Shown here: positions 24,258-35,700 of the stretch, piece after piece
Layout: every line of letters begins with the position of its first letter
Numbering within the stretch: position 1 is the stretch's first letter
Source: Malonomonas sp036526255
Lineage (GTDB): Bacteria; Desulfobacterota; Desulfuromonadia; Desulfuromonadales; Geopsychrobacteraceae
Direction: 5' to 3'
Assembly: GCA_036526255.1 (NCBI GenBank)
Contig: DATCYW010000078.1
Coordinates: 50,425 to 114,424 of the forward strand
DNA: 64,000 nt
Position numbers and translations under genes: made by a program
Notes under the pieces: generated by a model
The model's database searches: none
Told to the model about the DNA's origin: nothing
Seen by the model: the letters and a program-made list of their open reading frames with translations, nothing else

Positions 24258-25739
24258 TCACTCAATCACCACCGTTAACATCAGCTCCTGTCCGTCACGC
24301 AGGATTTTCAGCGGCACGTCGGTTCCCGGCGCAAAGTCGGTGATCGGCGCCCAGACCGATCTCAGGTTGATGACCTCGCGGTGGGCGAACTCAAGCAGGT
24401 GATCACCGGGCAGCAGCCCCGCCTTGGCAAAGGGGTAGCCGGCGTAAACCTTGAGAACTTCGACCCCGCCAGCAGGGTTTTCTTTCGCCAGCCGTAGACC
24501 GACCTTGTAGCGATGTTGCCCGTCCAGCCCGGCTTCGAGGATCTCCTCAAAGGTTGCCCGCTCCTGCTGGCTCGCAAGGATGTCGCGAACCTGCTGCGCC
24601 TCGACCGATTTCTGTTGGGCCTCAAGGATGGCGAGCAGCAGTTCGAGCAGTTCGCTGTCGGTTCGTTCTGTGTAGCTGCCGAGCCGTTGCCGCAGCAACT
24701 CTTCGGCCCGTTGGTTGGCGCCGACCTGGTGAAAGAGACGGCTGGCCAGCAACAGCAGCGGCCGGTCGCTGCCGGAGAGCTCTAGGGCAAATTCAATAAT
24801 GGCGATGCGTTCGTCAAGGCTCATGCCGAAGAACTCTGGCCCGGTGATCTCCTGCTGCTCAGCGGCGTCGTTCAGCGCCCGGCGCAACGCATAGCGCGCA
24901 TTGATTGCCGCTTGCCTCTGCAGCTGTTCGGTCTGCAGCGGTGCGACTTCAATCGCTTGTCTGAAATTGTCGAGTGCTCCCCGGTAATCCCCCTGTTTCG
25001 CCTGATAATAGCCGAGCGAATAAAGATAGAGAGCATTCTGCGGCTCTTTTTCTGCCGCCGCGACAATCAGCTTGAAGCCGGAGGGTTCAGGCGGCTGTTG
25101 GGACAGCAGCCATTCACCGGACCAGTAGGCAACTTTGGCGCTGCCCGGTGCCAGCTGACGCGCTTTGGCGAACAGTTCGGTGATTGCCGTTGGATTTTGC
25201 CAGCGCTGGTCGTACTGCAGCAGCCGCGCCAGAGAAACCAGCAGCTGGGCCTGGTCTGTCGTCGCAAAGCTGTTTTCGAGCAGGCTGAAACCATCGGTGA
25301 CCAGTTCGGGGATCAGTTCTGTGGCGGGATTAGTCGCATCGGCATCGCGCAGCAAAATCTGCGCGCGCAGCAGAAAATACTGCAGACGCAACTGCTTATC
25401 ACCGGGATTAAGCTTCAATGCCTTGGTCAGACTGACTTCGGCGTATTCGAGGTTGTCGCGCTGAAGAAACTGCTGCGCGACCCGCATATGCGCGGCGAAC
25501 AGTTCGCGCTGCTGCTGGCGCTGTTCGATATAGTAGTATCCCTCTTTCAACATGAAAAAGAGACTGAGGAAGGCGGTCAGAAAACCGATCCAGCCGACCA
25601 CCCTTTTAATCTGCTGTTCCAGCGAAAAGGTTTTGACCTGCGCTTCTCCGCAGTGCTGGCACTTGGTCGCCTGCTCCGCCAGCGGCTGCCGACAGGCTCG
25701 GCAGAGGTGGTTTTCGCTGTTTGAATTGCCTGATTCCAT
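24258..25739 (-). CDS. Zinc-ribbon, TPR and PDZ domain membrane protein
   Basis: The 493-residue protein starts with a zinc ribbon (CRACRQPLAEQATKCQHCG), has one membrane helix (about 47-65), then a long helical region with TPR-like repeats (NALYLYSLGYYQAKQGDYRG). It ends in a PDZ domain (YAGYPFAKAGLLPGDHLLEF). The PDZ has no attached protease. The layout suggests a scaffold facing the periplasm with its zinc ribbon in the cytoplasm. I used the ATG at 25739; a TTG at 25781 is possible but has no better site. I cannot name a function. Confidence 0.78.
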   Translation of the reverse strand: MESGNSNSENHLCRACRQPLAEQATKCQHCGEAQVKTFSLEQQIKRVVGWIGFLTAFLSLFFMLKEGYYYIEQRQQQRELFAAHMRVAQQFLQRDNLEYAEVSLTKALKLNPGDKQLRLQYFLLRAQILLRDADATNPATELIPELVTDGFSLLENSFATTDQAQLLVSLARLLQYDQRWQNPTAITELFAKARQLAPGSAKVAYWSGEWLLSQQPPEPSGFKLIVAAAEKEPQNALYLYSLGYYQAKQGDYRGALDNFRQAIEVAPLQTEQLQRQAAINARYALRRALNDAAEQQEITGPEFFGMSLDERIAIIEFALELSGSDRPLLLLASRLFHQVGANQRAEELLRQRLGSYTERTDSELLELLLAILEAQQKSVEAQQVRDILASQQERATFEEILEAGLDGQHRYKVGLRLAKENPAGGVEVLKVYAGYPFAKAGLLPGDHLLEFAHREVINLRSVWAPITDFAPGTDVPLKILRDGQELMLTVVIE

Positions 25740-25815
25740 AGTGACGCCCCGAACCTTGAAAAGGAGATCCCTGTGGGTCAATCGGCGGTCAATTCATCAT
25801 TAATTGTGTCGCGGG

Positions 25816-26202
25816 TCAGTAGCCGGGGGCTGGAGGCGAGCTTTGTTCGTCGCCCCAGAACTTCCACCATTTTCTGCGGTTTTCACGCGATTGCTGCCCC
25901 TGCTCAGAACCTTTTCCGAGTTCTTTCTGTTCTTGTGCGGCCTTCTTTTCGCGCTGTTTTTCCAGCCCTTTCGGCTGCTCGTCTGCCGTCTCCAGATCTT
26001 TTGGTTTCTCTGGTTTCTCTGGTTTCTCTGGCTTGTTCTTCTCTTTTGTTTTCAGGTCCATACGATCAGCGTCGGCAACTTTGCTTTTTGTCTTCATTTG
26101 GTGCTTTTGGGTCTGCTCCTTGGCTGGCTTGCCTTTGTCGGCAAACACCGGCGGAACAAACAGCAAGCCGCTGACGATGAACAGCATCAGTAATATTCTC
26201 AT
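25816..26202 (-). CDS. Secreted Lys/Glu-rich low-complexity protein
   Basis: The 128-residue protein has a clear signal peptide (hydrophobic 3-20, AFA-like site near PVFAD). The mature part is rich in Lys, Glu and Gln and includes a tandem (PEK)3 run, encoded by a 9-base direct repeat around 25998-26035. The end contains the distinctive RKWWKFWG. AAGGAGG precedes the ATG at 26202. The mature chain is probably disordered, with an aromatic tail that could bind membrane or peptidoglycan. No family recognised; a hypothetical protein. Confidence 0.72.
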   Translation of the reverse strand: MRILLMLFIVSGLLFVPPVFADKGKPAKEQTQKHQMKTKSKVADADRMDLKTKEKNKPEKPEKPEKPKDLETADEQPKGLEKQREKKAAQEQKELGKGSEQGQQSRENRRKWWKFWGDEQSSPPAPGY

Positions 26203-26294
26203 AGCGCCTCCTTCAGGTTCCGGGCGGGTTACAACACTTGAAAGGCAAGTATAGCGTATCTGGACAGAGAGCGGTTTGCGGGAGGGGGATTTGT

Positions 26295-28292
<1,998 letters not shown>

Positions 28293-28438
28293 GCTTCAAC
28301 CTGTGCAAAGGGGAAAGCTGACAGGGTACCCTGAGAGCGGGGTCGCGGGAAAGGGGCGTGCGCTGAAAATATCTGGCGGGCGGGCTGATTAAGCTGCCGG
28401 TAACGGCTCCGGTCTGAAGCGCGCGGTCATAAGTTGTT

Positions 28439-29533
28439 TCACTGTCCGGTGTTCAGTTTTTCGGCTTTGCGCAGCGCGGCCTCAAGTCGTTCAATTTCGC
28501 TTTCGGCGGCTTTTTTCGCCGTTATGTCATAAATGAAACCGTCGAGATACTGCACTTCATCCTGCTGGTTGAAGATGGCCTTGCCTCGCTCATGGACCCA
28601 GCGGACTTCTCCGCTGCTGGTCTGCAGACGGTATTCAAGTTCGTAGGGCAGTTTTTGGCCGGTGCTCTGCTGAATCTTTACTCTGACCTGGGCGAGGTCA
28701 TCCGTATGGATGATGCTGGTAAACGAACGCACCTGGTTGTTGATGAAATCTGTTGCCGGATAACCACTGAGCTCCTGGATGGCGTCGCTCAGGTAGGTTT
28801 TTGTCCAGTTTTCATCATTGCGACTGCGATAAACGACGCCGGGAAGGTTTGCCACCAGGCCGCGGTATTTCAGCTCGCTCTCCTGCAGCTGGCGGGTGGT
28901 CAGAAAGGTGCTGAAGCCATCCGGCAGGCGGCGGCCGATGGTTTCAAACAGCTGGCATTCGCCGGCCGTCCAGACCCGGGGGTGAGAGCATTGATGCATA
29001 CCGAACAGCCAGGGTTTTCCGCTGCGCGGATGGATCGCCAGGATCAGCTGTGACTGGATCGAAAACTGTTCGGCTAATTCTGCCGGCAGCGACAGCGGGC
29101 TCTTCTGGTCGTAACAGACCGGGTGCCGCGAGTCCCGCGCGTGCTGAAAGGCGTCCCGGGCTTCCGGGGTCATCGGCAGGTCGGTTTTCAATGCCAGGGC
29201 GCCGGGATACTCTGCCGTGGTACACTCCATCATCACTTGCCAGGTCGCCGCGGCCGGATCGCAGGGGTAGATCAGCCAGGCCCGGTCGCAGCCGAAGATC
29301 GCCAGGGTGGTCTTCAGCAGCTGTTCCATCAGTTCTTCAAGGTCGCTGCTCTGGTCGATGACCTGATCGACCCGCTCAATGCTCAGCAGGGGGTACTGAC
29401 TGGCGGCGTCCTGTGTCTGCTCAAGCAGTTGCCGGGTCAGCTGCTGGTTCTGCTTTTGCAGTTCTGTTGCTTGCCGACGCAGCAGTGAAAATTCCTGACG
29501 TTCGGTCTGGTTGAGATCGTCATCGTCCTGCAT
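28439..29533 (-). CDS. GAF-PAS sensor protein ending where a kinase domain would begin
   Basis: The 364-residue protein has an N-terminal coiled coil (about 5-45), a GAF domain (about 55-210) and a PAS/PAC domain (about 225-345; NLPGVVYRSRNDENW to GFIYDITAKK). It then has a short coiled coil, ESEIERLEAALRKAEKLN, and stops. In hybrid kinases this coil runs straight into the HisKA box, as in LQQARKIESIGQLAGGVAHD of the kinase at 42413. No kinase, GGDEF or other output domain follows before uvrB. The protein is either a truncated kinase or a stand-alone sensor acting by dimerisation. No signal peptide or membrane helix is seen. Confidence 0.75.
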   Translation of the reverse strand: MQDDDDLNQTERQEFSLLRRQATELQKQNQQLTRQLLEQTQDAASQYPLLSIERVDQVIDQSSDLEELMEQLLKTTLAIFGCDRAWLIYPCDPAAATWQVMMECTTAEYPGALALKTDLPMTPEARDAFQHARDSRHPVCYDQKSPLSLPAELAEQFSIQSQLILAIHPRSGKPWLFGMHQCSHPRVWTAGECQLFETIGRRLPDGFSTFLTTRQLQESELKYRGLVANLPGVVYRSRNDENWTKTYLSDAIQELSGYPATDFINNQVRSFTSIIHTDDLAQVRVKIQQSTGQKLPYELEYRLQTSSGEVRWVHERGKAIFNQQDEVQYLDGFIYDITAKKAAESEIERLEAALRKAEKLNTGQ

Positions 29534-29764
29534 TGTCGCACCTCCCCATAAAACAAATACTTTACAGCATAGAGTGAAGAAAGGCTCAGGGTATTTTCTT
29601 TACTCAAAGGCAGATTTTATTAACGACAGAGCTGACTTTGCTGGCTCAGAAAAACAAAGCCCGGTAGAGCTTGTGAATCATCGGTTGACATGTTTCACTT
29701 GGTGGCGCAGGTTACGGCGTTCGTATCAATGTTCCGCAAGTGCGGGTTCTATAAAGGATGAGAC

Positions 29765-30628
29765 ATGACCGAAGAGAAAAGCAAATTCGTCTATTCGATC
29801 TTCTGGAACTGCGGTCTGATCGCTATCGGCACCCTGATTCAGGCGATCGCCCTGAAGGCCATTGCCATCCCGCATAATTTCGTTCCCGGCGGACTGTTCG
29901 GCGTTGGTTCGCTGATCTATTATAAAACCGATTTTCTCGACCCCGGCCTGCTCTACCTGTTGTTGAACGTGCCGATGTTTATCCTCGGCTACATCTTTAT
30001 TTCACGCCGTTTCCTCTGGTACAGCGCCCTGGCGATGGGTCTGATCGCCTTTTACTATCAGCTGATCGATTTTCAGATTCACATCAGTACCCAACTCTAT
30101 GCCGCGCTGGTGTTCGGCATGTTGCTCGGCGTCGGTGCCGGCATGGTGTTGCGGTCGTTGGGGTCCAACGGCGGCCTCGACGTGGTCGCGGTGATCCTCA
30201 ACCAGAAATTCAATATCGGCGTCGGCAAGGTCTACTTCGGTTTTAACCTGCTGCTCTTTTCGCTGAGTTTTGTCAGTCTGGACAACGATCTGGTGATCGC
30301 TTCAATGATCGCCGTGTTCGTCTGTTCTGCGGCCGTCGATTATTGTTTGTCGATGTTCAATCAGCGCAAATTGACCTTCATCGTCTCGGAGAAGCCGGAT
30401 GAAATCGCCGATCAGGTGATGACCCACCTGAAGATCGGCACGACCATGCTGCCGGCGATCGGCGCTTATCACAAACAGGAAAAGACCGTGCTGATGGTGG
30501 TGATCAACAATATCCAGCTGAAACGGCTGGAGGAGATTGTTTTTACCGCCGACAACTACGCACTCTTTATTGTCGAGAACACCTTTAGCGTGCTGGGCTC
30601 GACCTTTTCGCGGCGGAAGATTTACTGA
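29765..30628 (+). CDS. YitT-family membrane protein
   Basis: The 287-residue protein has five or six hydrophobic helices and the family motif SLGSNGGLDVVAVILN, followed by a C-terminal cytoplasmic DUF2179 domain (about 200-287). Members are inner-membrane proteins of unknown transport role. The ATG at 29765 follows AAAGGATGAGAC. Its 3' end overlaps the opposing sensor kinase gene by seven bases, so the two transcripts are convergent. Confidence 0.88.
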   Translation: MTEEKSKFVYSIFWNCGLIAIGTLIQAIALKAIAIPHNFVPGGLFGVGSLIYYKTDFLDPGLLYLLLNVPMFILGYIFISRRFLWYSALAMGLIAFYYQLIDFQIHISTQLYAALVFGMLLGVGAGMVLRSLGSNGGLDVVAVILNQKFNIGVGKVYFGFNLLLFSLSFVSLDNDLVIASMIAVFVCSAAVDYCLSMFNQRKLTFIVSEKPDEIADQVMTHLKIGTTMLPAIGAYHKQEKTVLMVVINNIQLKRLEEIVFTADNYALFIVENTFSVLGSTFSRRKIY

Positions 30629-31902
30629 AACGGCGGATTATTCGGCGGGTGCAGCGGCAGTTCCAGGGTAAATCTGCTGCCGAGATCGGGGCGCGAGTTG
30701 ACGCTCATGCGGCCGCCGTGGTTTTTGCAGATAATAAAATAGCAGGTCGACATGCCGAGTCCGGTGCCGATGCCGGGCTTGCGGGTTGCGTAGAACGGCT
30801 CAAAGATCCGCTTGCGCAGCTCTTCTTCCATCCCGCAACCGTTATCTTCAATCTCGCAGAGCAGAGCCTTCTCCCGCTTTTTCAACCGCAGAATCAGCCG
30901 GGGTTTTTCTTCACTGGGCAATGTCGCCCTGTGCTTTTCCCAGAAATGCAGCCGCTTACTTAGCGCATTGGCGCCGGCATTGAGCAGGTGCAGAAAAACC
31001 TGCTGCAGCTGCCCCGGGCTGCAGTAACAGGCCGGCAGCTCCTGATCGTACTGACGGACCAGCTCGATTTTCCGGAAATCGATCCCCTGATTGCGGTTGA
31101 TGCTACCGGTTGCCAGTTCGGCCGCTTTGTCAAGCAGTGTGCTGATGTTGTGGTACTGAAAATCGCTGTTGTCTTTGTGGCTGAAGTTGAGCATGTTCTG
31201 CACCACGTCGGCGGCTTTCTTCCCCGCTTCGATGGCGGCATTAAGAATGGCGTGGATGCCCCGCTGCTCAATGTACTGGTCGAGATGGTCGATGTCGAAG
31301 CCGCATTCTGCCGCCAGCTCGATATTCTTTGGCAGGTTGGGGTGCAAGCGGTTGCGCATGACCTGCAGGTTCTGCAGGATACTGGCGAGCGGGTTGTTGA
31401 TCTCGTGGGAAACGCCGGTCGCCAGGTTGCTGATCGACTCCAGCTTCTCCTGCAGGATGAAGAACTCTTCCCGTTGGGCCTGCTCGGTGACATCGTCGAT
31501 GCGCAGCAGCGCGCCGGCAACCAGTTCTTCGCTGCCGGGATAGAGGCTGAGCTCGAACAGCCTCGACGGCTCGGCCCGCCGCCAGGGGAAGCGTCCCAGG
31601 TGAACGCAGGTGCCGGTCGTAAGAACCTGGTCCAGCGCGTCAGCCAGCTGCGAAAACTCAGGCAGCAGCTGCGGCAGCGACTTACCCAGCAACTGTTGTT
31701 CGCAGAGACCCAGCAGGGTGACCGCCGCCCGGTTATAGAGACAGATGCGTTTATCCAGATTGATGCCGAGCAGCGGCAGCGGCAGGCAGTCCAGATTGCC
31801 TGGCAGTTGTTTGTTGGCGCCGTTCAGCTTGCTGACAGTTCCGGTGCTTTTCGCCCTTCTTTGCTGCCCTGGAGCGTCTCTCTCTGCGGGCTTGTCGACC
31901 AT
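30622..31902 (-). CDS. PAS-containing soluble histidine kinase
   Basis: The 426-residue protein has a basic, flexible start, a PAS domain (about 35-140), then a HisKA box with H166 in GVSHEINNPLAS and a C-terminal ATPase domain (EDNGCGM, GTGLGMSTCYFI). It has no membrane helix, so it senses a cytoplasmic signal. It resembles NtrB/AtoS-type kinases that pair with sigma-54 response regulators, but no regulator lies beside it. GAGGGGGG lies before the ATG at 31902. Partner unknown. Confidence 0.9.
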   Translation of the reverse strand: MVDKPAERDAPGQQRRAKSTGTVSKLNGANKQLPGNLDCLPLPLLGINLDKRICLYNRAAVTLLGLCEQQLLGKSLPQLLPEFSQLADALDQVLTTGTCVHLGRFPWRRAEPSRLFELSLYPGSEELVAGALLRIDDVTEQAQREEFFILQEKLESISNLATGVSHEINNPLASILQNLQVMRNRLHPNLPKNIELAAECGFDIDHLDQYIEQRGIHAILNAAIEAGKKAADVVQNMLNFSHKDNSDFQYHNISTLLDKAAELATGSINRNQGIDFRKIELVRQYDQELPACYCSPGQLQQVFLHLLNAGANALSKRLHFWEKHRATLPSEEKPRLILRLKKREKALLCEIEDNGCGMEEELRKRIFEPFYATRKPGIGTGLGMSTCYFIICKNHGGRMSVNSRPDLGSRFTLELPLHPPNNPPFQ

Positions 31903-31974
31903 TTATTTCCCCCCTCTTCGGCTTTTCTTTAATTAACATTACTGCATGCGGCAATGGCAAGAAAAAAATTCCGC

Positions 31975-32793
31975 TTATTCCTGTGCCATTGCCGGGACCA
32001 GCAGCGCCGGGTCGAGGCGGTGTTCAAACCAGTTGAGCCGCCAGTCAAGGTGGGGGCCGGTTACCCGACCGGTCGCGCCGATGGTGGCGATCTGCTGCCC
32101 CTGCCGGACCGTTTCCCCTTCAGACACCAGAATCTTCTCCAGATGCAGAAAGCTGGATGATAGCCCGTGACCATGATCGATGATCAGGGTGGTGCCGGAG
32201 AAAAACATCCCTGGATGCGCCAGGGTCACGGTGCCGCCGGCCGGGGCGACAACCGGGGTGCCGGTCGGCGCGGCGATGTCGATGCCGAAGTGGGGGCGGC
32301 GCGGTTCGCCGTTGAGAATCCGCTGGCTGCCGTAAACCCCGCTGATCCGGCCTTTGGCCGGCCAGATGAAATTTTCTGTAAAGTGTGGCAGGTCGCTGTC
32401 GTGCTGCCGGGCTTGCCGGGCCTGTTTGGCTTCGCCGGCGATCCGCTGCAACTCTTCGGCGCTCGGCGCCATCATGTTTTTGCTGATTCCGTCGATCCGC
32501 TGAATCTGGTAACTGCGTTGATTGATCTGCAGCTCTTCGGTGGTCACCAGCCCATCCGGTGCGATCAGGGTCAGGCTCTGGCGGGCGCCGACATCGCGGC
32601 CGAAACCGAAGATGAACTGACCACTTTCGTTCAGTTTCAGTCGTTGTTCACCAAAATAAACCTTGCTGCCGGGTTCCGCCTGGCCACGCACCAGCCCCCC
32701 TTGGGTCAGCTGTCCTGACAGCTGGAGTTCGGCTGCTGCGCTCAGCGGGCAGAGCAACAACAGCAGATATGCGCAGAGTCTGAAATAGCTCAT
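31975..32793 (-). CDS. M23-family murein peptidase
   Basis: The 272-residue protein has a signal peptide (hydrophobic 7-21), an Ig-like region (about 25-100) and a C-terminal M23/LytM domain with HFGIDIAAPTG (first zinc ligands), HGHGLSSSFLHL and GPHLDWRL. All zinc ligands are intact, so it should be an active peptidoglycan endopeptidase in the periplasm. The start overlaps the stop of the upstream DUF748 gene (ATGA), indicating coupled translation and perhaps a shared role in envelope upkeep. Confidence 0.9.
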   Translation of the reverse strand: MSYFRLCAYLLLLLCPLSAAAELQLSGQLTQGGLVRGQAEPGSKVYFGEQRLKLNESGQFIFGFGRDVGARQSLTLIAPDGLVTTEELQINQRSYQIQRIDGISKNMMAPSAEELQRIAGEAKQARQARQHDSDLPHFTENFIWPAKGRISGVYGSQRILNGEPRRPHFGIDIAAPTGTPVVAPAGGTVTLAHPGMFFSGTTLIIDHGHGLSSSFLHLEKILVSEGETVRQGQQIATIGATGRVTGPHLDWRLNWFEHRLDPALLVPAMAQE

Positions 32794-35700
32794 TTGGTGC
32801 TGATGTTGAATTCGACCCGACTGGCCGTGCCCTCTTTTGGAGTTTGGTAGATGTCGGTTTTCATCAGGAAAATCTGCGCTTTGATCGCCTCATTCTCGGC
32901 GACCAGCGCGTCCCTGACCCGAAAGGCGCGCTGCTTGGCTAGCTCGGCCAGCTCCTCTTCGCCGACAATCACGTTACTCAGCAGCAGTTTTTCCATCTCC
33001 TCGACCGGCAGGCTTTTCAGCAGGCCGATAAAGTTGCGCGGCCGCGGGAACTCGGCGTTTTCGTAGACGCTGGTCAGCAGCTCCGGGTATTCTTCAGTGG
33101 TTATTTCCAGCTGCTCGGGGCTTTCAGGCGCTTTGCCATCCTCCTGCAGCTGTTGCCATTTGGCCGCGACCAGCATTCGCCGCAGTTGCTCCTGGCGGTA
33201 GGCTTCGGGGTCCTGCGCCTGGTCGACGAAGCCGCTGATCTCCAGGGTCAGAGATGGCCGTTTGGCGAGCATTGCCGACAGCTTGCTCAGCTTCTGCCGT
33301 TCTGCGTCACTGAGCCGGGCGATGCCGCTGGCGAAGGTGACATTGGTGAAATCGTCACCGCCGCCGGCCAGCGACGCCAGTAGCGAGAAGGGGGAAGTCG
33401 CCGCCTTGACCAGCAGGTTCTTGAGGATGGTGAAGATGGTTCCGGCGATACTGAAGCTGGGATCGTTCAGGTTGCCGGAGATCGGCACATCCAGATGGAT
33501 TTCACCGTTCTGGTCTTTAAGCAGCGCGATCGCCAGTGAGACCGGCAGGGAGGTTGCCTGCTCGCTTTTGACCGAATCGCCGAAGGTGAACTGATCGATC
33601 ATGACCTTGTTTCTGGCTTTGATGTTCTGGTGCTCGATATGGTAGCTGAGATCAAGATTAAGTTTCCCCTTATCGATAACGTAACCGAGATAGGTTCCGG
33701 AATAAGGGGTCATCGGCGTCAGGTCGATATCCTCAAAACGGATCGTCAGGTCGGCGAAAAGATCTTTGCTCAAGGGGTTGAGTTTGCCGCTGATCGACAG
33801 CGGTGAATGGTTCTCCAGCTGGCCGCGCAGATCGACGTCGGCCTGCATCTCCTCCGCCGAAGCCAGCCCGGTCACCCGGCCGCCCAGCTGATACATGGTC
33901 GTGGCGAAGGTGCTCGGCAGGTGCCGGTCGGTGAAGGAGACGGTCCCCCCCTGCAGGGTCAAAGCGTCGATGCGGATGTCGGCCGGCGGCCCGCTCTCTT
34001 CTTCAATCACCTCCACCACCAACGGCTGCTCTCCCGGCGCCGCTTCGACCGTTTGAGTTTCTTTGGCGGTGACGCTGGTCAGGTTCACCCGGCCATCCTT
34101 GTCGATGAGGATGTTGGCCAGATAGTTGCTCAAAGAGACCTCTTTGATCAGCAGCGAGAAGGGTTGGATCTGCCCTTCGATCTCTTGCAGCGCGAGGCTC
34201 TCCCAGGCCAGTAGTTCGCCGTCGGTTAAAGGATCGCGCAGGTTGAAGTCGCTGATATTAACGCGCCCACTGAAGCTGCCGGTCAACTGGTCCGGCTGTT
34301 CAGCCAGCTTGACGAAGAGGTTGGTGTAGAGTTTGCCGTCGCGCAGGCTGACCTTGACCTGTTCCGGCAGAAAGTCGTTGAGCAGAGTCAGCGGCAGCGC
34401 CTTGATGTCGGTTTGCGCCTGCAGCCGTATCGGGCTGTGTGCCAGCTTGCCGGCGAGGGCAACAGTCCCCTTGCGGCCGATTCTGGCGTCCAGTTTAAAC
34501 GGACTCTGAGCCGATTTCGGATAGGTCAGGTTCTCCAGGCTGGCATCCAGCCGGTCGATCTTCAGCTGCGGTGTTTTTGCCAGGCTGGCGTCGGTAAACT
34601 GCAGCGCGAACTGCTCCAGCGCAATACGGTCAAGCTGCAGCCTGAATTTATCCGTATCGATCTTCAACGCATGTTTCTGCCAGGGGAGCGTCACTGTCAC
34701 CGGGCCCGCCGCCGGTTCGGCCGGACTTTTGTCCTTATCGCGCAGCAGCGCCAGCGGTGACAGGCTGCCGTCGGCGTTGCGCCGCGCCTGCAGCGTGGCG
34801 TCGCTGAGCTTGATGCTGCCGAGTTGCAGCAGCAGCTGTTCCAGATCGAAAGAGGCGCCGGTGATGCTCAGCTCGTTGAGGTTGAAGTGGTCCTGATCGG
34901 TGAAAGGGATCTGCAGCTGGTGCAGACCCAGCTGCAACTGCTCCAGCTTGAGGCTGACCTGCGGGCCGAGCTGAAGGTGCGTGGCCAGGTTCAGACTGCC
35001 CTCCGGCGGCAGGGTCAGCAGGTCGGTCAGATAGGGGTAGTGTGGCTTCAGTTGCAGCCCGTTGAGCAGCAGGTCGAGTTCGGCGGAGAGCGGATTCAAC
35101 CCGAACTGCCCCGCCAGCGAAAAGCTCATCCCCCGCGCCGTCTGCAGTTTGAAATCGAGTGCGGTCAGCTGCTCCGGGTGGGTCGAGAGGCCGTCGAGCT
35201 GCAGGTTGATCCCTTCAATCGTTTCCGCAAAGCCGCCGGCCGGGTAATCATCCTGATAATGCAGGGTCCCGTCATAGACCACCAGTTTGGCGATTTTCAG
35301 CAGCGGCAGCGCCGCCGGCTCGGTGGCCTGGTCTGCGGCAGCGGCCGGCTGCGCTTCAGCCTGTTGCGGCTGCAGTTGCAGCAGGTTCACCAAGCCTTGG
35401 TTGTCACGTGAGACAAACAGTTGCGGCTGCCAGATCTCCAACGAGTTGAGGCTGAACTGCTGTTGCAGCAGGTCCGCCTGATCGAGGTCGAGGATCAGGG
35501 TCGGCAGCAGGAACAGGTTGTTGCCGTTCGGCTCGCGGATATCGATGTCGGTCAAGGCCAGTTCGCCGCCGAGCAGCAGTTGCGGAACTTTGTTGGCTGA
35601 GACGCGGTAGCGCAGGTCGATCTGGCTGTCGAGAATCCCCGATTTCAGTTCGACCGGCAAGGGGAGTGGTGAGTGAAGGGCGTAAAAGCTCAGGTCGATT

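Noticed and set aside
25998..26035. Short tandem repeat as a CRISPR or mobile element
   Set aside because: It is a 9-base repeat inside a coding frame (PEK units) with no spacers.
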